Positions 8,251 to 16,230 are shown, numbered from the stretch's first letter. The stretch: 64,000 bases of DNA from CADEFX01 sp963806735 (GCA_963806735.1 CAWEBE010000031.1:1-64000); one strand, 5' to 3'. Made by a program: numbers and translations. The notes: generated by a model not told the origin, from the letters alone.

Positions 8251-9003
8251 TCAAATGCCGCCCCGCGAGTCGCGCCACCTTTGTGCCAGCTCCGGCCCAA
8301 GCACCATCAATTCGTTGGCAATTAGCTCGGCCTGCGCACTAAGGTCGACAGCCCGGAAAATTTCCCGCGCAAGCTGTGCTTGAACCTTCGGTTTCAACTG
8401 TTTCAGCCCTTCAACGCTATACACGCCAAAGCGAAGTTTGCCTTCCTTCCTTGGCGGTTGGATCAAACCGGCGTCAATCGCAGCTCTGTAGAGTGTAAAC
8501 TCTCCCTCGCATACACGATGAAAGTGATCAGGTGCTCGGCTCTTCAAATCCAAGAGGAGTCGGTCAGCTGCGGTTCGCGCCCTTGAGACAGCGTAGAACC
8601 GCAAATTGTCGCCATTGGCGTGTTTTTTGGGGCGACCACGCTTGCGAACAACGCGCTCGAGGACCTCTGTCCAGGCTGCGTAATGGCCGCATTTCAACAG
8701 AGCACATCGCGCGAGTACGGCGGCACCCTCGGAGCGTATGCCAAGCCCATGCGGGAAATCCGCTGTTGCAAAAGCCCCAAAGCTTTCGAATGGCATGCCA
8801 TTCACGGATTTAGCTTGCCGCCAAAGCTCGTCTCGAACCACCTCGTCGAATGCGTCAATCAAAGGGGCCAGGCCCGGGGCCGAGGGGTTCGCCAGCGCCT
8901 GCTGAACGACCCTGACAGGGTCGGCAGAAACTGTAGTCGTTTTCTCGCCCGCACGCACCAACCTGCTGCGCCAGCTTGCTCGCGAAGAGAGAAAAGGGAT
9001 CAT
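8251..9003 (-). CDS. Hypothetical protein of the accessory region
   Basis: This is an intact 250-residue soluble reading with balanced composition, for example LIDAFDEVVRDELWRQAKSV, a basic patch VVRKRGRPKKHANGDN near residue 130, and a Leu/Glu-rich end. I recognise no family. The RKRGRPKK patch resembles an AT-hook-like DNA-contact motif, which is only a hint of nucleic-acid binding. It lies next to the ParA module and a tRNA fragment, which suggests it belongs to a mobile element. The start is uncertain: several in-frame options exist before residue 30. Confidence 0.55.
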   Translation of the reverse strand: MIPFLSSRASWRSRLVRAGEKTTTVSADPVRVVQQALANPSAPGLAPLIDAFDEVVRDELWRQAKSVNGMPFESFGAFATADFPHGLGIRSEGAAVLARCALLKCGHYAAWTEVLERVVRKRGRPKKHANGDNLRFYAVSRARTAADRLLLDLKSRAPDHFHRVCEGEFTLYRAAIDAGLIQPPRKEGKLRFGVYSVEGLKQLKPKVQAQLAREIFRAVDLSAQAELIANELMVLGPELAQRWRDSRGGI

Positions 9004-9407
9004 GGACAGGAGACTCCGTAGAGGTCAGCAAAACTAAGCGGCGCGAGATTTGCGCGAAGCTATAGGCGTCACGCCACCCAGGGGAAGCCCGCTTTTTTGC
9101 CGCTCAGCTCACGCGAATATTCGCGGATAGCCACGGACGTTTATGGACATGATGAATGTGTGGAAAACCCTTCTGCGCTGCACCCGCGCTCTGGGTCTGC
9201 CTCGATGCGCGATAACATCGCGCAGCCGTATGGCGGGTTAGCTGGCGGGTTTCATTACACGCATCGGAGTTTAGATCTCGAATATCAATTAGTTCGCAAT
9301 TTTGTTCGAATCCCCCCTCTCCGCCACGGCACATTGAAGCAACTTATTTTTTTATATGTTTAGGATGACAGCCCATGGTTCTGCCCATGGTGGCACTCTG
9401 GCCTGTC
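9004..9407. other. AT-rich gene-free stretch at a mobile-element edge
   Basis: No gene is visible. The stretch carries the tRNA-Ser 3' fragment at 9304-9326, an AT-rich tract at about 9345-9363, and the direct repeat CCCATGG...CCCATGG at 9372-9390. The change to lower GC relative to neighbours is consistent with an element end or replication/partition sequence, but I cannot show function. Confidence 0.4.
9304..9326 (+). tRNA. tRNA-Ser 3' end fragment (candidate att site)
   Basis: The sequence starting GTTCGAATCCC and ending CTCTCCGCCA is the T-loop, 3' T-strand, 3' acceptor strand and CCA of a serine tRNA with a GGAGAGG-type acceptor. The preceding bases do not form the rest of the tRNA. A free tRNA 3' end of this length is what island integration leaves at the far end. 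It does not match the acceptor of the half tRNA at 1958, so the two come from different serine tRNAs. Confidence 0.65.
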
Positions 9408-9881
9408 TCAGCTTCGACGGCCATCAAATAACGGAACGCGATAGACCACGATCCGCTGGCCGTGACGCCTGACCTTGCGCTTATCGGTGAGCTTGCTCAG
9501 CTCTCGTCCAATTGCGGTCCAGTGAAGCGGCGACCACTCTCTGCGCCGACACTCTTCACCATACATGCGTTGCAGCTGCGACTTCGGGACGTACTGCCCT
9601 GCATGATCGTCGCTCAGATCCCTCATCAGATCGAACAACGCGGCGGCATGAAGCTGCGGCGCAGACGCGCCAGCCGGATCACGGTAGATGTCCAAGATGC
9701 GGATCAGTTTGCGGCGACGGTTTTGGGTCAGGGGTTTTGGAACCGGCTTTCGGACCGGGTTTGAGCCCCCAGTTGGAGGCGTCACTTGTGGCACCTCGTT
9801 AGGCGCCTCTGTTCTGGCTACCGGTTGAGCCACCGGCTCTGTCATCCTCAATAGCCCACGAAACACCTGAATTCCCTGCAT
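9408..9881 (-). CDS. Plasmid-like hypothetical protein divergent from parA
   Basis: The 157-residue reading has a Pro/Val-rich disordered N-terminal third (PVAQPVARTEAPNEV). A basic helical domain follows, with KPLTQNRRRKLIRILDIY, then SQLQRMYGEECRRREWSP, then LSKLTDKRKVRRHGQRIVVY. The C-terminal part looks like a winged helix with a basic wing. It is transcribed divergently from parA across a 14-bp palindrome, so I infer a DNA-binding partner in replication or partition control. Starts at 9881 or 9845 (MTEPVAQP) are both possible. The family is not recognised. Confidence 0.5.
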   Translation of the reverse strand: MQGIQVFRGLLRMTEPVAQPVARTEAPNEVPQVTPPTGGSNPVRKPVPKPLTQNRRRKLIRILDIYRDPAGASAPQLHAAALFDLMRDLSDDHAGQYVPKSQLQRMYGEECRRREWSPLHWTAIGRELSKLTDKRKVRRHGQRIVVYRVPLFDGRRS

Positions 9882-9893
9882 TGAGTCGCTTCT

Positions 9894-9907
9894 GATATCA
9901 TGATATC
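9894..9907. promoter_or_regulatory. Palindromic operator candidate between divergent genes
   Basis: GATATCATGATATC is a perfect 14-bp palindrome in the short region between the 9881 start (-) and parA (+). A related half-site, CATGATAA, follows at 9919. Partition cassettes usually repress themselves through such sites. A restriction-like chance palindrome cannot be excluded. Confidence 0.5.
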
Positions 9908-9958
9908 GCGTTAAATAGCATGATAATCAAACCCATCGCCCGCGACAAGGTCAAAGCT

Positions 9959-10633
9959 ATGCGCACCTGGGCATTCGTGTCGCAAAAAGGCGGCGTTGGG
10001 AAATCCTCGCTCGCCACCAACTTGGCCGTTATCGCCGAGAAGTCCGGCGAGACGTGCTGCATCGTCGATGTCGATCCGCAGGCCAACGCGTTGCTATGGG
10101 CGAAGAGACGTGGCACCAACGCGCCGATGGTGCTCGAGGCGAGCTATGAAAAGCTAGCCGATGTCGTCGCAGCCGCAGCCACGATTGGCGTGACGCTGAC
10201 CATGATCGATACACCGGGCAAGGTCGATGCCGGCGCTCTCGCCGCCATGAAGATTGCTGACACGATCGTCTGTCCGACCCTTGGCGATCTGTTCTCGCTC
10301 GGCTCGCTCGATGACACGGTGCGTTTACTCAAGGCCGCCGATCGGTTGAGCGCGGCCATTGCTGTGATCAACAACGTCGACAAGTCGGGCGCCAAGCAGA
10401 CAATCGCCGAAGCTACGGCTGTGCTCAAAAGTTACGGCATCAGCATCGCCGCGACCCCGATCAAGCATCACCCGCAATTCGCCAAGGCCATCTCGCGTGG
10501 CAAAGGTGTGACAGAGACCGCGCCGACGAGCGGTGCTGCAGAGGAGGTCTCAGCGTTGTGGGCGGTCCTCAACAAGGGCGTTACAGCCAAACCGAAGCGA
10601 CGCACCGTGAGGACAGGGAGGGCCACGAAATGA
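9959..10633 (+). CDS. parA: ParA-family partition ATPase
   Basis: The 224-residue product begins MRTWAFVSQKGGVGKSSLAT with the deviant Walker A KGGVGKS of ParA/MinD ATPases. Switch motifs follow at CCIVDVDPQANALLWAKRR (Walker A') and LTMIDTPGK (Walker B). It is short and lacks an N-terminal helix-turn-helix, so it is a type Ib ParA of plasmids and integrative elements, which binds nonspecific DNA with ATP and moves its partner complex. I chose 9959 over 9920 because AAGG precedes it. The next gene overlaps its stop by ATGA, the usual parA-partner arrangement. Confidence 0.85.
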   Translation: MRTWAFVSQKGGVGKSSLATNLAVIAEKSGETCCIVDVDPQANALLWAKRRGTNAPMVLEASYEKLADVVAAAATIGVTLTMIDTPGKVDAGALAAMKIADTIVCPTLGDLFSLGSLDDTVRLLKAADRLSAAIAVINNVDKSGAKQTIAEATAVLKSYGISIAATPIKHHPQFAKAISRGKGVTETAPTSGAAEEVSALWAVLNKGVTAKPKRRTVRTGRATK

Positions 10634-10896
10634 AGAACGACCGCGCCAGCATGCTCGAGTTTCTTAGGGACCGGTCTGGTAAGACGCGTTTAGACGCTTC
10701 GCCATCCGAGAGCCGTGCGAAGGGTGTGCCGAAAAGCCGGCAAGGCAAGGTTGGCATCTTGACCTATCACACCCCAGAGGTAGCCAAACAATTGAAGCTT
10801 CTGGCTGCCGAGACCGGACGGACTCAGGGTGAACTCATGGCCGAAGGGCTCAATGCCGTGTTCAGCAAATTCGGCAAACCCCCAATTGCGATCTGA
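10630..10896 (+). CDS. Ribbon-helix-helix partner of ParA (centromere-binding candidate)
   Basis: The 88-residue product has a flexible basic N-terminus (residues 1-40) and a compact domain GILTYHTPEVAKQLKLLAAE then TGRTQGELMAEGLNAVFSKF. This fits the strand-helix-helix pattern of ribbon-helix-helix DNA-binding proteins such as ParG, whose disordered N-terminus stimulates the ATPase. It overlaps parA by 4 bases (ATGA), so translation is coupled. It likely binds the centromere-like site and may repress the promoter at the upstream palindrome. The function is inferred from fold pattern and position. Confidence 0.7.
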   Translation: MKNDRASMLEFLRDRSGKTRLDASPSESRAKGVPKSRQGKVGILTYHTPEVAKQLKLLAAETGRTQGELMAEGLNAVFSKFGKPPIAI

Positions 10897-10913
10897 ACAG
10901 CGGTTGAGACGTA

Positions 10914-11140
10914 TCACTTCGTGGTGCTCGGGCTTTTGGGCCGCGCATCAAGTTTCACCGCGGCCGGCTGGTTACTCTGGCCAGTCTTGGTGGGATCAGT
11001 GTCACCCACCCAGTCGCCCAGAGCGTAAATGCCGACCGGAATAACTAGAACGATCACGATCGCCGGGCCGATGAACGCATAGCCAGTGTTACCGATCGAA
11101 CGGCGCTGAACTCCATCTGGATCATCCAGACCAGAGTGCC
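10914..11140 (-). CDS. Possible small single-helix membrane protein lacking a normal start
   Basis: A minus-strand open frame reads SGLDDPDGVQRRSIGNTGYA, then a helix FIGPAIVIVLVIPVGIYALG and a polar tail ending in RPKSPSTTK. The composition is clearly protein-like, with a hydrophilic N-terminus and one helix. No ATG, GTG or TTG start is found before the in-frame stop near 11145, so it is either a 5'-truncated gene or one with a damaged start. Confidence 0.4.
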
Positions 11141-11182
11141 GGGGGTGAGTCGCTGCTGCGCATCAAAGACATATCGTGTCAA

Positions 11183-11227
11183 AGTCCAACTCTGGACAAA
11201 AATCGGTATTTCGTCTAATATTGGACA
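11183..11227. promoter_or_regulatory. Operator candidate of the RES toxin-antitoxin pair
   Basis: The inverted repeat GTCCA-N4-TGGAC (11184-11197) and a further TTGGAC at 11221 lie 27-70 bp before the antitoxin start. Antitoxins of this class bind such repeats to repress their own operon. Confidence 0.4.
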
Positions 11228-11253
11228 CTTGAAACCGCCAAGCAGAGTTGCCT

Positions 11254-11676
11254 ATGCCAGCAGCAGTAAAAACCCACGTTCGCTCAGAACGCAATCCAGC
11301 GCGCGGCATTCACGACAACACCGTGGCTGTGGGTATGCGCGCCTTCTTCAACATTGCTGACAAATGGAAGCTGTCACCCGATGAGGCAATGGCTCTGCTA
11401 GGCCATCCTAGTAGGTCAACTTTCTACAACTGGAAAAACGGCGATGTCGCTCAGATAGCGCACAGCTTTGATCTGGCAAGCCGCATCAGCTACGTGCTGG
11501 GAATCTTCAAGGCATTGGAAATCCTCTACCAAAGACCAGAGATGGCCGATGAATGGGTTCGCCGCCCAAACAAGGCGTTCGGTGGGCAATCGGCTATGGA
11601 GCGGATGCGTGCGGGTCACATGGTGGATCTGGCTGCGGTGCGCACATATTTGGCCAGCGTGAGGGGCGGATGGTGA
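11254..11676 (+). CDS. Xre/MbcA/ParS-type antitoxin (DUF2384)
   Basis: From the ATG at 11254 the product has 140 residues. An N-terminal helix-turn-helix-like region (residues about 25-60, with LSPDEAMALLGHPSRSTFYN) is followed by a region with LASRISYVLGIFKALEILY. The C-terminal toxin-binding block is EWVRRPNKAFGGQSAMERM and MVDLAAVRTYLASVRGGW, with the PN..F.G..A...M pattern of the MbcA/ParS toxin-binding domain. The RES toxin starts 1 bp after its stop. The antitoxin should neutralise the toxin by blocking its NAD site and should repress the operon. Confidence 0.85.
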   Translation: MPAAVKTHVRSERNPARGIHDNTVAVGMRAFFNIADKWKLSPDEAMALLGHPSRSTFYNWKNGDVAQIAHSFDLASRISYVLGIFKALEILYQRPEMADEWVRRPNKAFGGQSAMERMRAGHMVDLAAVRTYLASVRGGW

Positions 11677-11677
11677 C

Positions 11678-12415
11678 GTGGCCAAACAACCAGACCTGTT
11701 TATTGATCCCAAAGTGGCCGAGGGAATTCCGACTCGTCGCGTGCGTTGGAAGTCGGCATATCGGCTAGTTCCTTCGCGCTATCCGCCCATAGATTTGTTT
11801 GAGCGCATCGCCGACCCGGACGATTGGCAACTCCTATTCGAACTGGAGTCTCTTACCAATCCACGCCTGCGACAACAGGCTGGAGAAATAAGCCTCGTTC
11901 CGCCGTCAAGAAGAGTTACGGCACCGGGCGCATCCGTTGTGATGGCACCTTTCACACACGCAAGTACAGGTCGCCCATCGCGATTTTCGGCTGGTTCTTA
12001 CGGACTCTACTACGCCGGAAACAAGTTTGAGACTGCGCTTAGGGAGGTGGCTTTTCACATGAGCGTTTTCTATGGCGCCACCAGCGACACGCCGCATGAT
12101 GAGACGTACAGAACCTACAAGGGCTCCATAGACAGCGTGTTGCACGACATAAGAAAGGGCGACTGGGCGCGCTTTCTTGATCCGGATCCGGCCAACTACG
12201 GCGCTCCGCAAGAGCTTGGGAGACAACTTCGCGACTCCGGCAGTGATGGGATTGTTTACCCAAGCGTCCGCTACGCCAAAGGGCAGTGCGTTGGGGCCTT
12301 TTGGCCCGATGTTGTCTCAATCCCCATCCAAACCCAACACATCATGCTGAAGTGGGACGGTGAGAAGATCAGTTCGTGGTTCGATTACGAAACCGACAAG
12401 TGGAAGAAGCTGTGA
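11678..12415 (+). CDS. RES-domain toxin (NAD+-consuming)
   Basis: The 245-residue product starts with GTG, with GAGGGG just upstream inside the antitoxin gene. It contains the R-E-S signature pattern: YRLVPSRYPP (Arg), RFSAGSYGLYYAGNKFETAL with the Glu in TALREVAFH, and later SDGIVYPSVRY (Ser). RES toxins of this group degrade NAD+ by phosphorolysis or hydrolysis and stop growth when free. Length is within the larger RES group, which carries an N-terminal extension (residues 1-80). The operon partner is the MbcA-type antitoxin. All three signature residues are present, so I expect activity. Confidence 0.85.
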   Translation: MAKQPDLFIDPKVAEGIPTRRVRWKSAYRLVPSRYPPIDLFERIADPDDWQLLFELESLTNPRLRQQAGEISLVPPSRRVTAPGASVVMAPFTHASTGRPSRFSAGSYGLYYAGNKFETALREVAFHMSVFYGATSDTPHDETYRTYKGSIDSVLHDIRKGDWARFLDPDPANYGAPQELGRQLRDSGSDGIVYPSVRYAKGQCVGAFWPDVVSIPIQTQHIMLKWDGEKISSWFDYETDKWKKL

Positions 12416-12551
12416 GAACCACACGATCTCTAATGACCATCGCGCTCCAGTCCCGTTTCCCAACTCAACAAGGACGGGCTAAAACTCAACCAACTTGCGC
12501 TTGTCGAGGCTAGCGCCTGCTCGAGAAGTAGGTTCGACAGATACAGTCCGG

Positions 12552-12818
12552 CTAGCGACGGTCACGATAGCGCTTCCGATACCGCTTCTTGACGTAATCC
12601 CGATCCGCGTATCCGTAGGCAGGCGGATTAGTCGGATGGTCCAACCAAGCGTCCGGCACCCGGTCGAACGGATCCGAGAAAGCGTTAGCGGCCCAGCTCG
12701 GATAACCGCAGAACTCTCCGCGGATGTTGCAGGCTGCCTGAGCCTGCAAACTCATGCTCCCGAGGCCGAGAGCAATTCCGCCCAAACAACAGTGGAATAC
12801 GCACGTGTCACCTCTCAC
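12552..12818 (-). CDS. Small secreted protein, 5' end possibly frameshifted
   Basis: The body of the 88-residue reading contains IALGLGSMSLQAQAACNIRG, a signal-peptide end and a mature start with cysteines. It ends in a basic RYRKRYRDRR tail. The listed GTG start gives an odd Cys/His-rich N-terminus. A GTG at 12804, with GAGAGG upstream, in the neighbouring frame gives VRIPLLFG, a better signal-peptide start, so one base may have been gained or lost near 12780. The IS630 element begins only 19 bp upstream and probably separates the gene from its promoter. Confidence 0.45.
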   Translation of the reverse strand: MRGDTCVFHCCLGGIALGLGSMSLQAQAACNIRGEFCGYPSWAANAFSDPFDRVPDAWLDHPTNPPAYGYADRDYVKKRYRKRYRDRR

Positions 12819-12836
12819 TCAATTTGTCTTTGTCTA

Positions 12837-13887
12837 GAGCAATTTCCCACCGGACGGAATCGATTGGGGATTCACAAGATGGGCGAACAGTGATTCATGC
12901 TGTGGGCTGGCAGAGGAGGCCAGCCTGCATGACCAAACCTCTGTCGAGCGACCTTCGCAAGCGACTGATCGCGGCCGTTGCGTCTGGTATGAGCCGCCGG
13001 GCTGCGGCGGATCGGTTCGGGATTGCGGCGTCCACGGCGGTGAAGTGGGTGCGCCGGTGGCGCGATACGGGCAGCAACGCGCCGCGGCCCCAGGGTGGCG
13101 ACAAGCGCTCCGACCGGATCGAGGCTCATGGCAAGGAGATCCTTGGGCTCGTCGCCGAGCTGCGCGACATCACGCTGTCGGAGATTGCCAGCCATCTGGA
13201 GAGGCGGCACGGCGAGCGGTTCGCACCAAGCACGGTTTGGCGGTTCCTCGATCGCCACGCCATGACGTTCAAAAAAAACCGCACACGCCAGCGAGCAGGA
13301 GCGCCCGGACGTCGCCGCGCAAAGACAAGCCTGGCGCGCCACACAGGCTGAGTCCGATCCGCAGCGTCTTGTCTTCATCGATGAGACCGGCGCGTCGACC
13401 AAGATGGCCCGGCTCTGCGGGCGATCGCTGCGCGGCACCCGCTGCCTGGGTGCGATCCCGCACGGTCATTGGAAGACGACGACATTCGTCGGCGGCCTCA
13501 GGCTTGGCGGCATGACGGCGCCGATGGTGCTCGATGGTCCCATGGACGGGCCGGCGTTCCTGGCGTGGATCGAGCAGATGTTGGCTCCCACGCTCGAGCC
13601 CGGCGACATCGTCGTGATGGACAATCTGCCAGCCCACAAGCCGGACACGGTGCGCACTGCGATCGAGGCCACAGGCGCCACACTGCGCTACCTGCCGCCA
13701 TACTCGCCCGATCTCAATCCCATCGAGATGGCCTTCTCCAAGTTCAAGGCGCTCTTGAAGAAGGCGGCGCGCACCATCGACGACCTCTGGACTGCCATCG
13801 CCCAGGCTCTGCCGCAACTTACCCCGAACGAATGCGTCAACTACTTCACCGCCGCGGGTTACGCGCCCGTGTGATCGGAATTTGCTC
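12837..13887 (+). mobile_element. IS630-family insertion sequence
   Basis: The 1.05-kb element has terminal inverted repeats: TCTAGAGCAATTTCC on the left, against the complement of GGAATTTGCTCTAGA on the right (14 of 15 identical when the flanking TA is included). The element is flanked by TA on both sides, the IS630 target duplication. It holds one two-frame transposase gene. Both ends and all catalytic motifs are intact, so it may still be mobile. Confidence 0.88.
12929..13874 (+). CDS. IS630-family transposase (two frames, programmed frameshift)
   Basis: The first frame starts MTKPLSSDLRKRLIAAVASG with a helix-turn-helix (RRAAADRFGIAASTAVKWV) and runs to an A8 tract at 13271-13278. The second frame then carries the DDE catalytic domain: VFIDETGAS (first Asp), DIVVMDNLPAHK (second Asp) and PPYSPDLNPIEMAFSKFK (Glu). 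A shift at the A-tract joins HAMTFKK to TAHASEQERPD in one protein of about 315 residues, as in other IS630 elements. GAGGAGG precedes the start. It cuts and pastes the element at TA sites. Confidence 0.85.
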
Positions 13888-13891
13888 TAGA

Positions 13892-14205
13892 GGTGTGCGC
13901 TCTTGTGACGGTCCGCAAGAGCCCTAATATCCATGCTCAAAGCTGGCGTTTGGGGGTCAGTTCCATCTGGAGTTGGCAGCTAGCTTGCTGTGGAAAGCGG
14001 CGCTTCCACACACAGCTAACGGGGTCGAGCCTTGGCTGGGCCTCTTCCCTACTCTGGAATAGCTCACCCGAGTGGCCAAAGGAACCAACCTCTCCGCGGA
14101 CAGAGTACCGCAGCGACCGGAACCGTTGCGCTAGTCGCCCCGGCCATTTTGATCCGGTTTGAGATAGTCCGCACCCATTGGAAATTCAGCTTTCGCGATC
14201 CGCCC
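13892..14205. other. Stretch without a recognised gene
   Basis: Flank of the IS630 element. I see no supported gene, repeat or RNA here. Confidence 0.35.
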
Positions 14206-14265
14206 ATGGATCGGCGCTGGTGGCGCGTGCCAACATGGCGCGGTAGAGACAACATGGGGACTGGC

Positions 14266-14664
14266 ATGAGTTGGTGGGATGACCTCTTCGGGAGGAGGAG
14301 GGCAAGACCTGGGTCGGAATACACCTTTCTGGAGATCTACCTCAGGAAGACGCAGGAGCGATTTGAGAGCGCGTGGAAGGAGATCGAGGAGTCACACATC
14401 TCTCGCGTCCGAAAGGGCGAAGAAGACCACAACTGGGACGACCACAAGGCAGTTGCCGACTTTCGATTGGAGCTGATTAAAGCAGGGTGGTTACCGCCAC
14501 GCGAAAAGGATGCCCTCGCGAGGACTGGCAAGAAAGCTGGTCTCTGGCTTGCGAATAAACCCTGCAAATGGTCATACGATCGGAGATACGAGATGGAGGA
14601 GCTGCCCCACGAAGTGCGGCGCTACCACCCGGATCATCCTGACAACAACGACCCATACAGCTGA
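14266..14664 (+). CDS. Hypothetical charged protein
   Basis: From the ATG at 14266 the product has 132 residues, starting MSWWDDLFGRRRARPGSEYT. It is rich in Glu, Lys and Trp (ERFESAWKEIEESHISRVRK, EEDHNWDDHKAVADFRLELI) and ends in a polar tail (RRYHPDHPDNNDPYS). No signal peptide or membrane helix is visible and I do not recognise the family. An upstream ATG at 14254 is also possible. A two-helix membrane ORF follows 20 bp later. Confidence 0.5.
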   Translation: MSWWDDLFGRRRARPGSEYTFLEIYLRKTQERFESAWKEIEESHISRVRKGEEDHNWDDHKAVADFRLELIKAGWLPPREKDALARTGKKAGLWLANKPCKWSYDRRYEMEELPHEVRRYHPDHPDNNDPYS

Positions 14665-14684
14665 CGAACGATGTCCCAACACCG

Positions 14685-14831
14685 ATGAAACGCCATGAGA
14701 AGGTCGGCCTGTTTTGGCTGACAGTGACGATCGTCTCAGCCCTGATAAGCCAGTCCGTAAGCTGGCCTGCAAGCGCGGTGTTCTACTTGTTTGCGCTGGG
14801 CGCCTTGGTCATGATTGTCCGCACGTCTTGA
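14685..14831 (+). CDS. Small two-helix membrane protein
   Basis: This 48-residue ORF starts MKRHEKVGLFWLTVTIVSAL and continues SWPASAVFYLFALGALVMIV, giving two hydrophobic helices with a short loop and a positive N-terminus. It follows the charged hypothetical gene by 20 bp on the same strand and may be translated with it. The size and hydrophobic pattern suggest a real membrane peptide; no family is recognised. Confidence 0.45.
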   Translation: MKRHEKVGLFWLTVTIVSALISQSVSWPASAVFYLFALGALVMIVRTS

Positions 14832-14892
14832 CGGCCTGGCGCCGGGTTGCTGCGTGGCAATGCCGGCGCGCACGCCACCTCATACCCCGCTC

Positions 14893-15755
14893 CTACCGTC
14901 CCGTCTCGTTGGAGAGCTTCACAGCCGCCTCAGAGTTCACGTACCAGTGCGACACCAGGAGTGCCCGCGCCTTGGCGTAGAAGAACGCACGCGCCAAGCC
15001 AGACAAGGCCTCGGCGTCGCCCTTGTCTCCGGCCGCGGTGTTGCAAGCGGCGAGCGCGCGGCGCATCAGCGGCTCGGCCTCGGCCAGCCGATTGGTGGCC
15101 TGGAGCAGCTGGGCCAGGTTGCTGAGGCCAATTGCGACGTTGGGATGCTCGGGCCCGAAGCTTTTCTCATCGATGATGAGCGCGCGACGCATCAACGGCT
15201 CGGCCTCGCCAGCCGATTGGTGGCCTGGAGCAGCTGGGCTAAGTTGTTCAGGTGGATGGCAACCTTGGGATGCTCGGGCCCAAAGCTCGTCTCATCGATG
15301 GCCAGCGCACGGCGCATCAGCGGCTCGGCCTCGGCTAGCCGGTTGGTGTTCTGCAACAACACGGCAAGGTTGCTGAGGCTGATGGCGACGCTGGGATGCT
15401 CGGGCCCGAGACTCTTCTCATGGATGGCGAGCGCGCGGCGCATCAACGGCTCGGCCTCGGCCAGCCGGTTGGTGTTCTGCAACAACACGGCAAGGTTGCT
15501 GAGGCTGATGGCGACGCTGGGATGCTCGGGCCCGAAGCTTGTCTCATCGATGGCGAGCGCACGGCGCATCAGCGGCTCGGCCTCGGCTAGCCGGTTGGTT
15601 TCGTACAGCAGCGTGGCCAGGTTGCTGAGGCGGATGGCGACGCTGGGATGTACGAGCCCGAAGCTTGTCTCATCGATGGCGAGCGCAGTCCCTATTCTTC
15701 TTTTCGAAGCGTCGGGGCTGACCAAATTAGCGAAAGGAGAGTTCCGGGAAGCCAA
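14893..15755 (-). pseudogene. Tetratricopeptide-repeat protein (kinesin-light-chain type), frameshifted and 5'-truncated
   Basis: Repeats of 42 residues follow the pattern ALAIDETSFGPEHPSVAISL then LSNLAVLLQNTNRLAEAEPL, the TPR_10/TPR_12 type seen in kinesin-light-chain-like bacterial proteins. Five to six units are visible. At about 15208 one C is missing from CTGGCCGAGGCC, so the frame ends in RLARPSR and the last units continue in another frame to 14893. The 5' end is also abnormal: the first unit begins RRIGTALAIDE with no preceding domain. These arrays usually mediate protein contacts. Confidence 0.75.
15049..15680 (-). repeat. 126-bp tandem repeat array
   Basis: Five units of 126 bp each encode one 42-residue TPR motif. 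The units around 15340-15410 and 15466-15536 are identical over about 70 bp, which points to recent duplication or gene conversion. Confidence 0.8.
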
Positions 15756-15767
15756 TGAACCGGCCTC

Positions 15768-15905
15768 ATGGCCGTGTTTGAAATCCCCGTCGTGCTGGTT
15801 CTCATAGCCCTCAACGGACTATTCGCGCTTTCCAAGCTGCTGTCGTCTCCGCCCGACGCTCACGCCTGAGGACTCTCGCGGCAAGCATCTGCGCAAGGAA
15901 ATGGG
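15768..15905 (+). pseudogene. HlyC/CorC-type membrane protein, N-terminal fragment
   Basis: An ATG with AAAGGAGAG upstream starts MAVFEIPVVLVLIALNGLFA followed by LSKLL, the first helix and LNGLFA signature of the CNNM/CorC (hemolysin-like) family. The next family block AVVSARRSRLRTLAAS is present in another frame, so a base is missing at about 15820. After it the sequence degrades. Only the first 45 residues of a gene of about 430 codons remain. Confidence 0.7.
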
Positions 15906-15996
15906 CTTGTCGCCGGAGACGGCTCTGCCGATAGCGTGCAGCGCGGGCTAGAGAGACCACGGGCGAATCGCGCGTCTCAAAGGCCGAGCAGAGTGA

Positions 15997-16230
15997 TCAC
16001 CGCTTAGCAGGTGCCGTGGTACTTGGCGACGTGTTTACGGTCATCGAGATATTACCGTAGCCGAAATACACGAGTGAACCAAAGACAAGCGCAAACACGA
16101 CCGCGGTCACGAGCGCGTTCACGAAGCGGTTGCTGAACGACAGTGTGTTGCCGATCAAGTCGATGACGAACACGACGACGGCGGCGATGATGACTGGCTC
16201 AAGCCAGAAGTATTCGGCTGGTAGGAGCAT
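15997..16230 (-). CDS. Small two-helix membrane protein
   Basis: The 77-residue product MLLPAEYFWLEPVIIAAVVV contains helices at about 10-28 and 38-57 with a polar loop between (GNTLSFSNRF). The tail is Ser/Thr/Pro-rich (NTSPSTTAPAKR). It has no recognised family. It stands alone; AGGAG-like sequence lies before the start on the minus strand only weakly. Confidence 0.5.
   Translation of the reverse strand: MLLPAEYFWLEPVIIAAVVVFVIDLIGNTLSFSNRFVNALVTAVVFALVFGSLVYFGYGNISMTVNTSPSTTAPAKR

Noticed and set aside
9372..9390. Direct repeat CCCATGG as plasmid iteron
   Set aside because: Only two short copies; iteron arrays have several longer ones.
15049..15680. Possible CRISPR array
   Set aside because: The 126-bp units are contiguous coding repeats without unique spacers.
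14815..15807. 330-codon plus-strand frame over the TPR array
   Set aside because: It is the complement of the 126-bp repeats; the TPR pattern is clear on the minus strand only.
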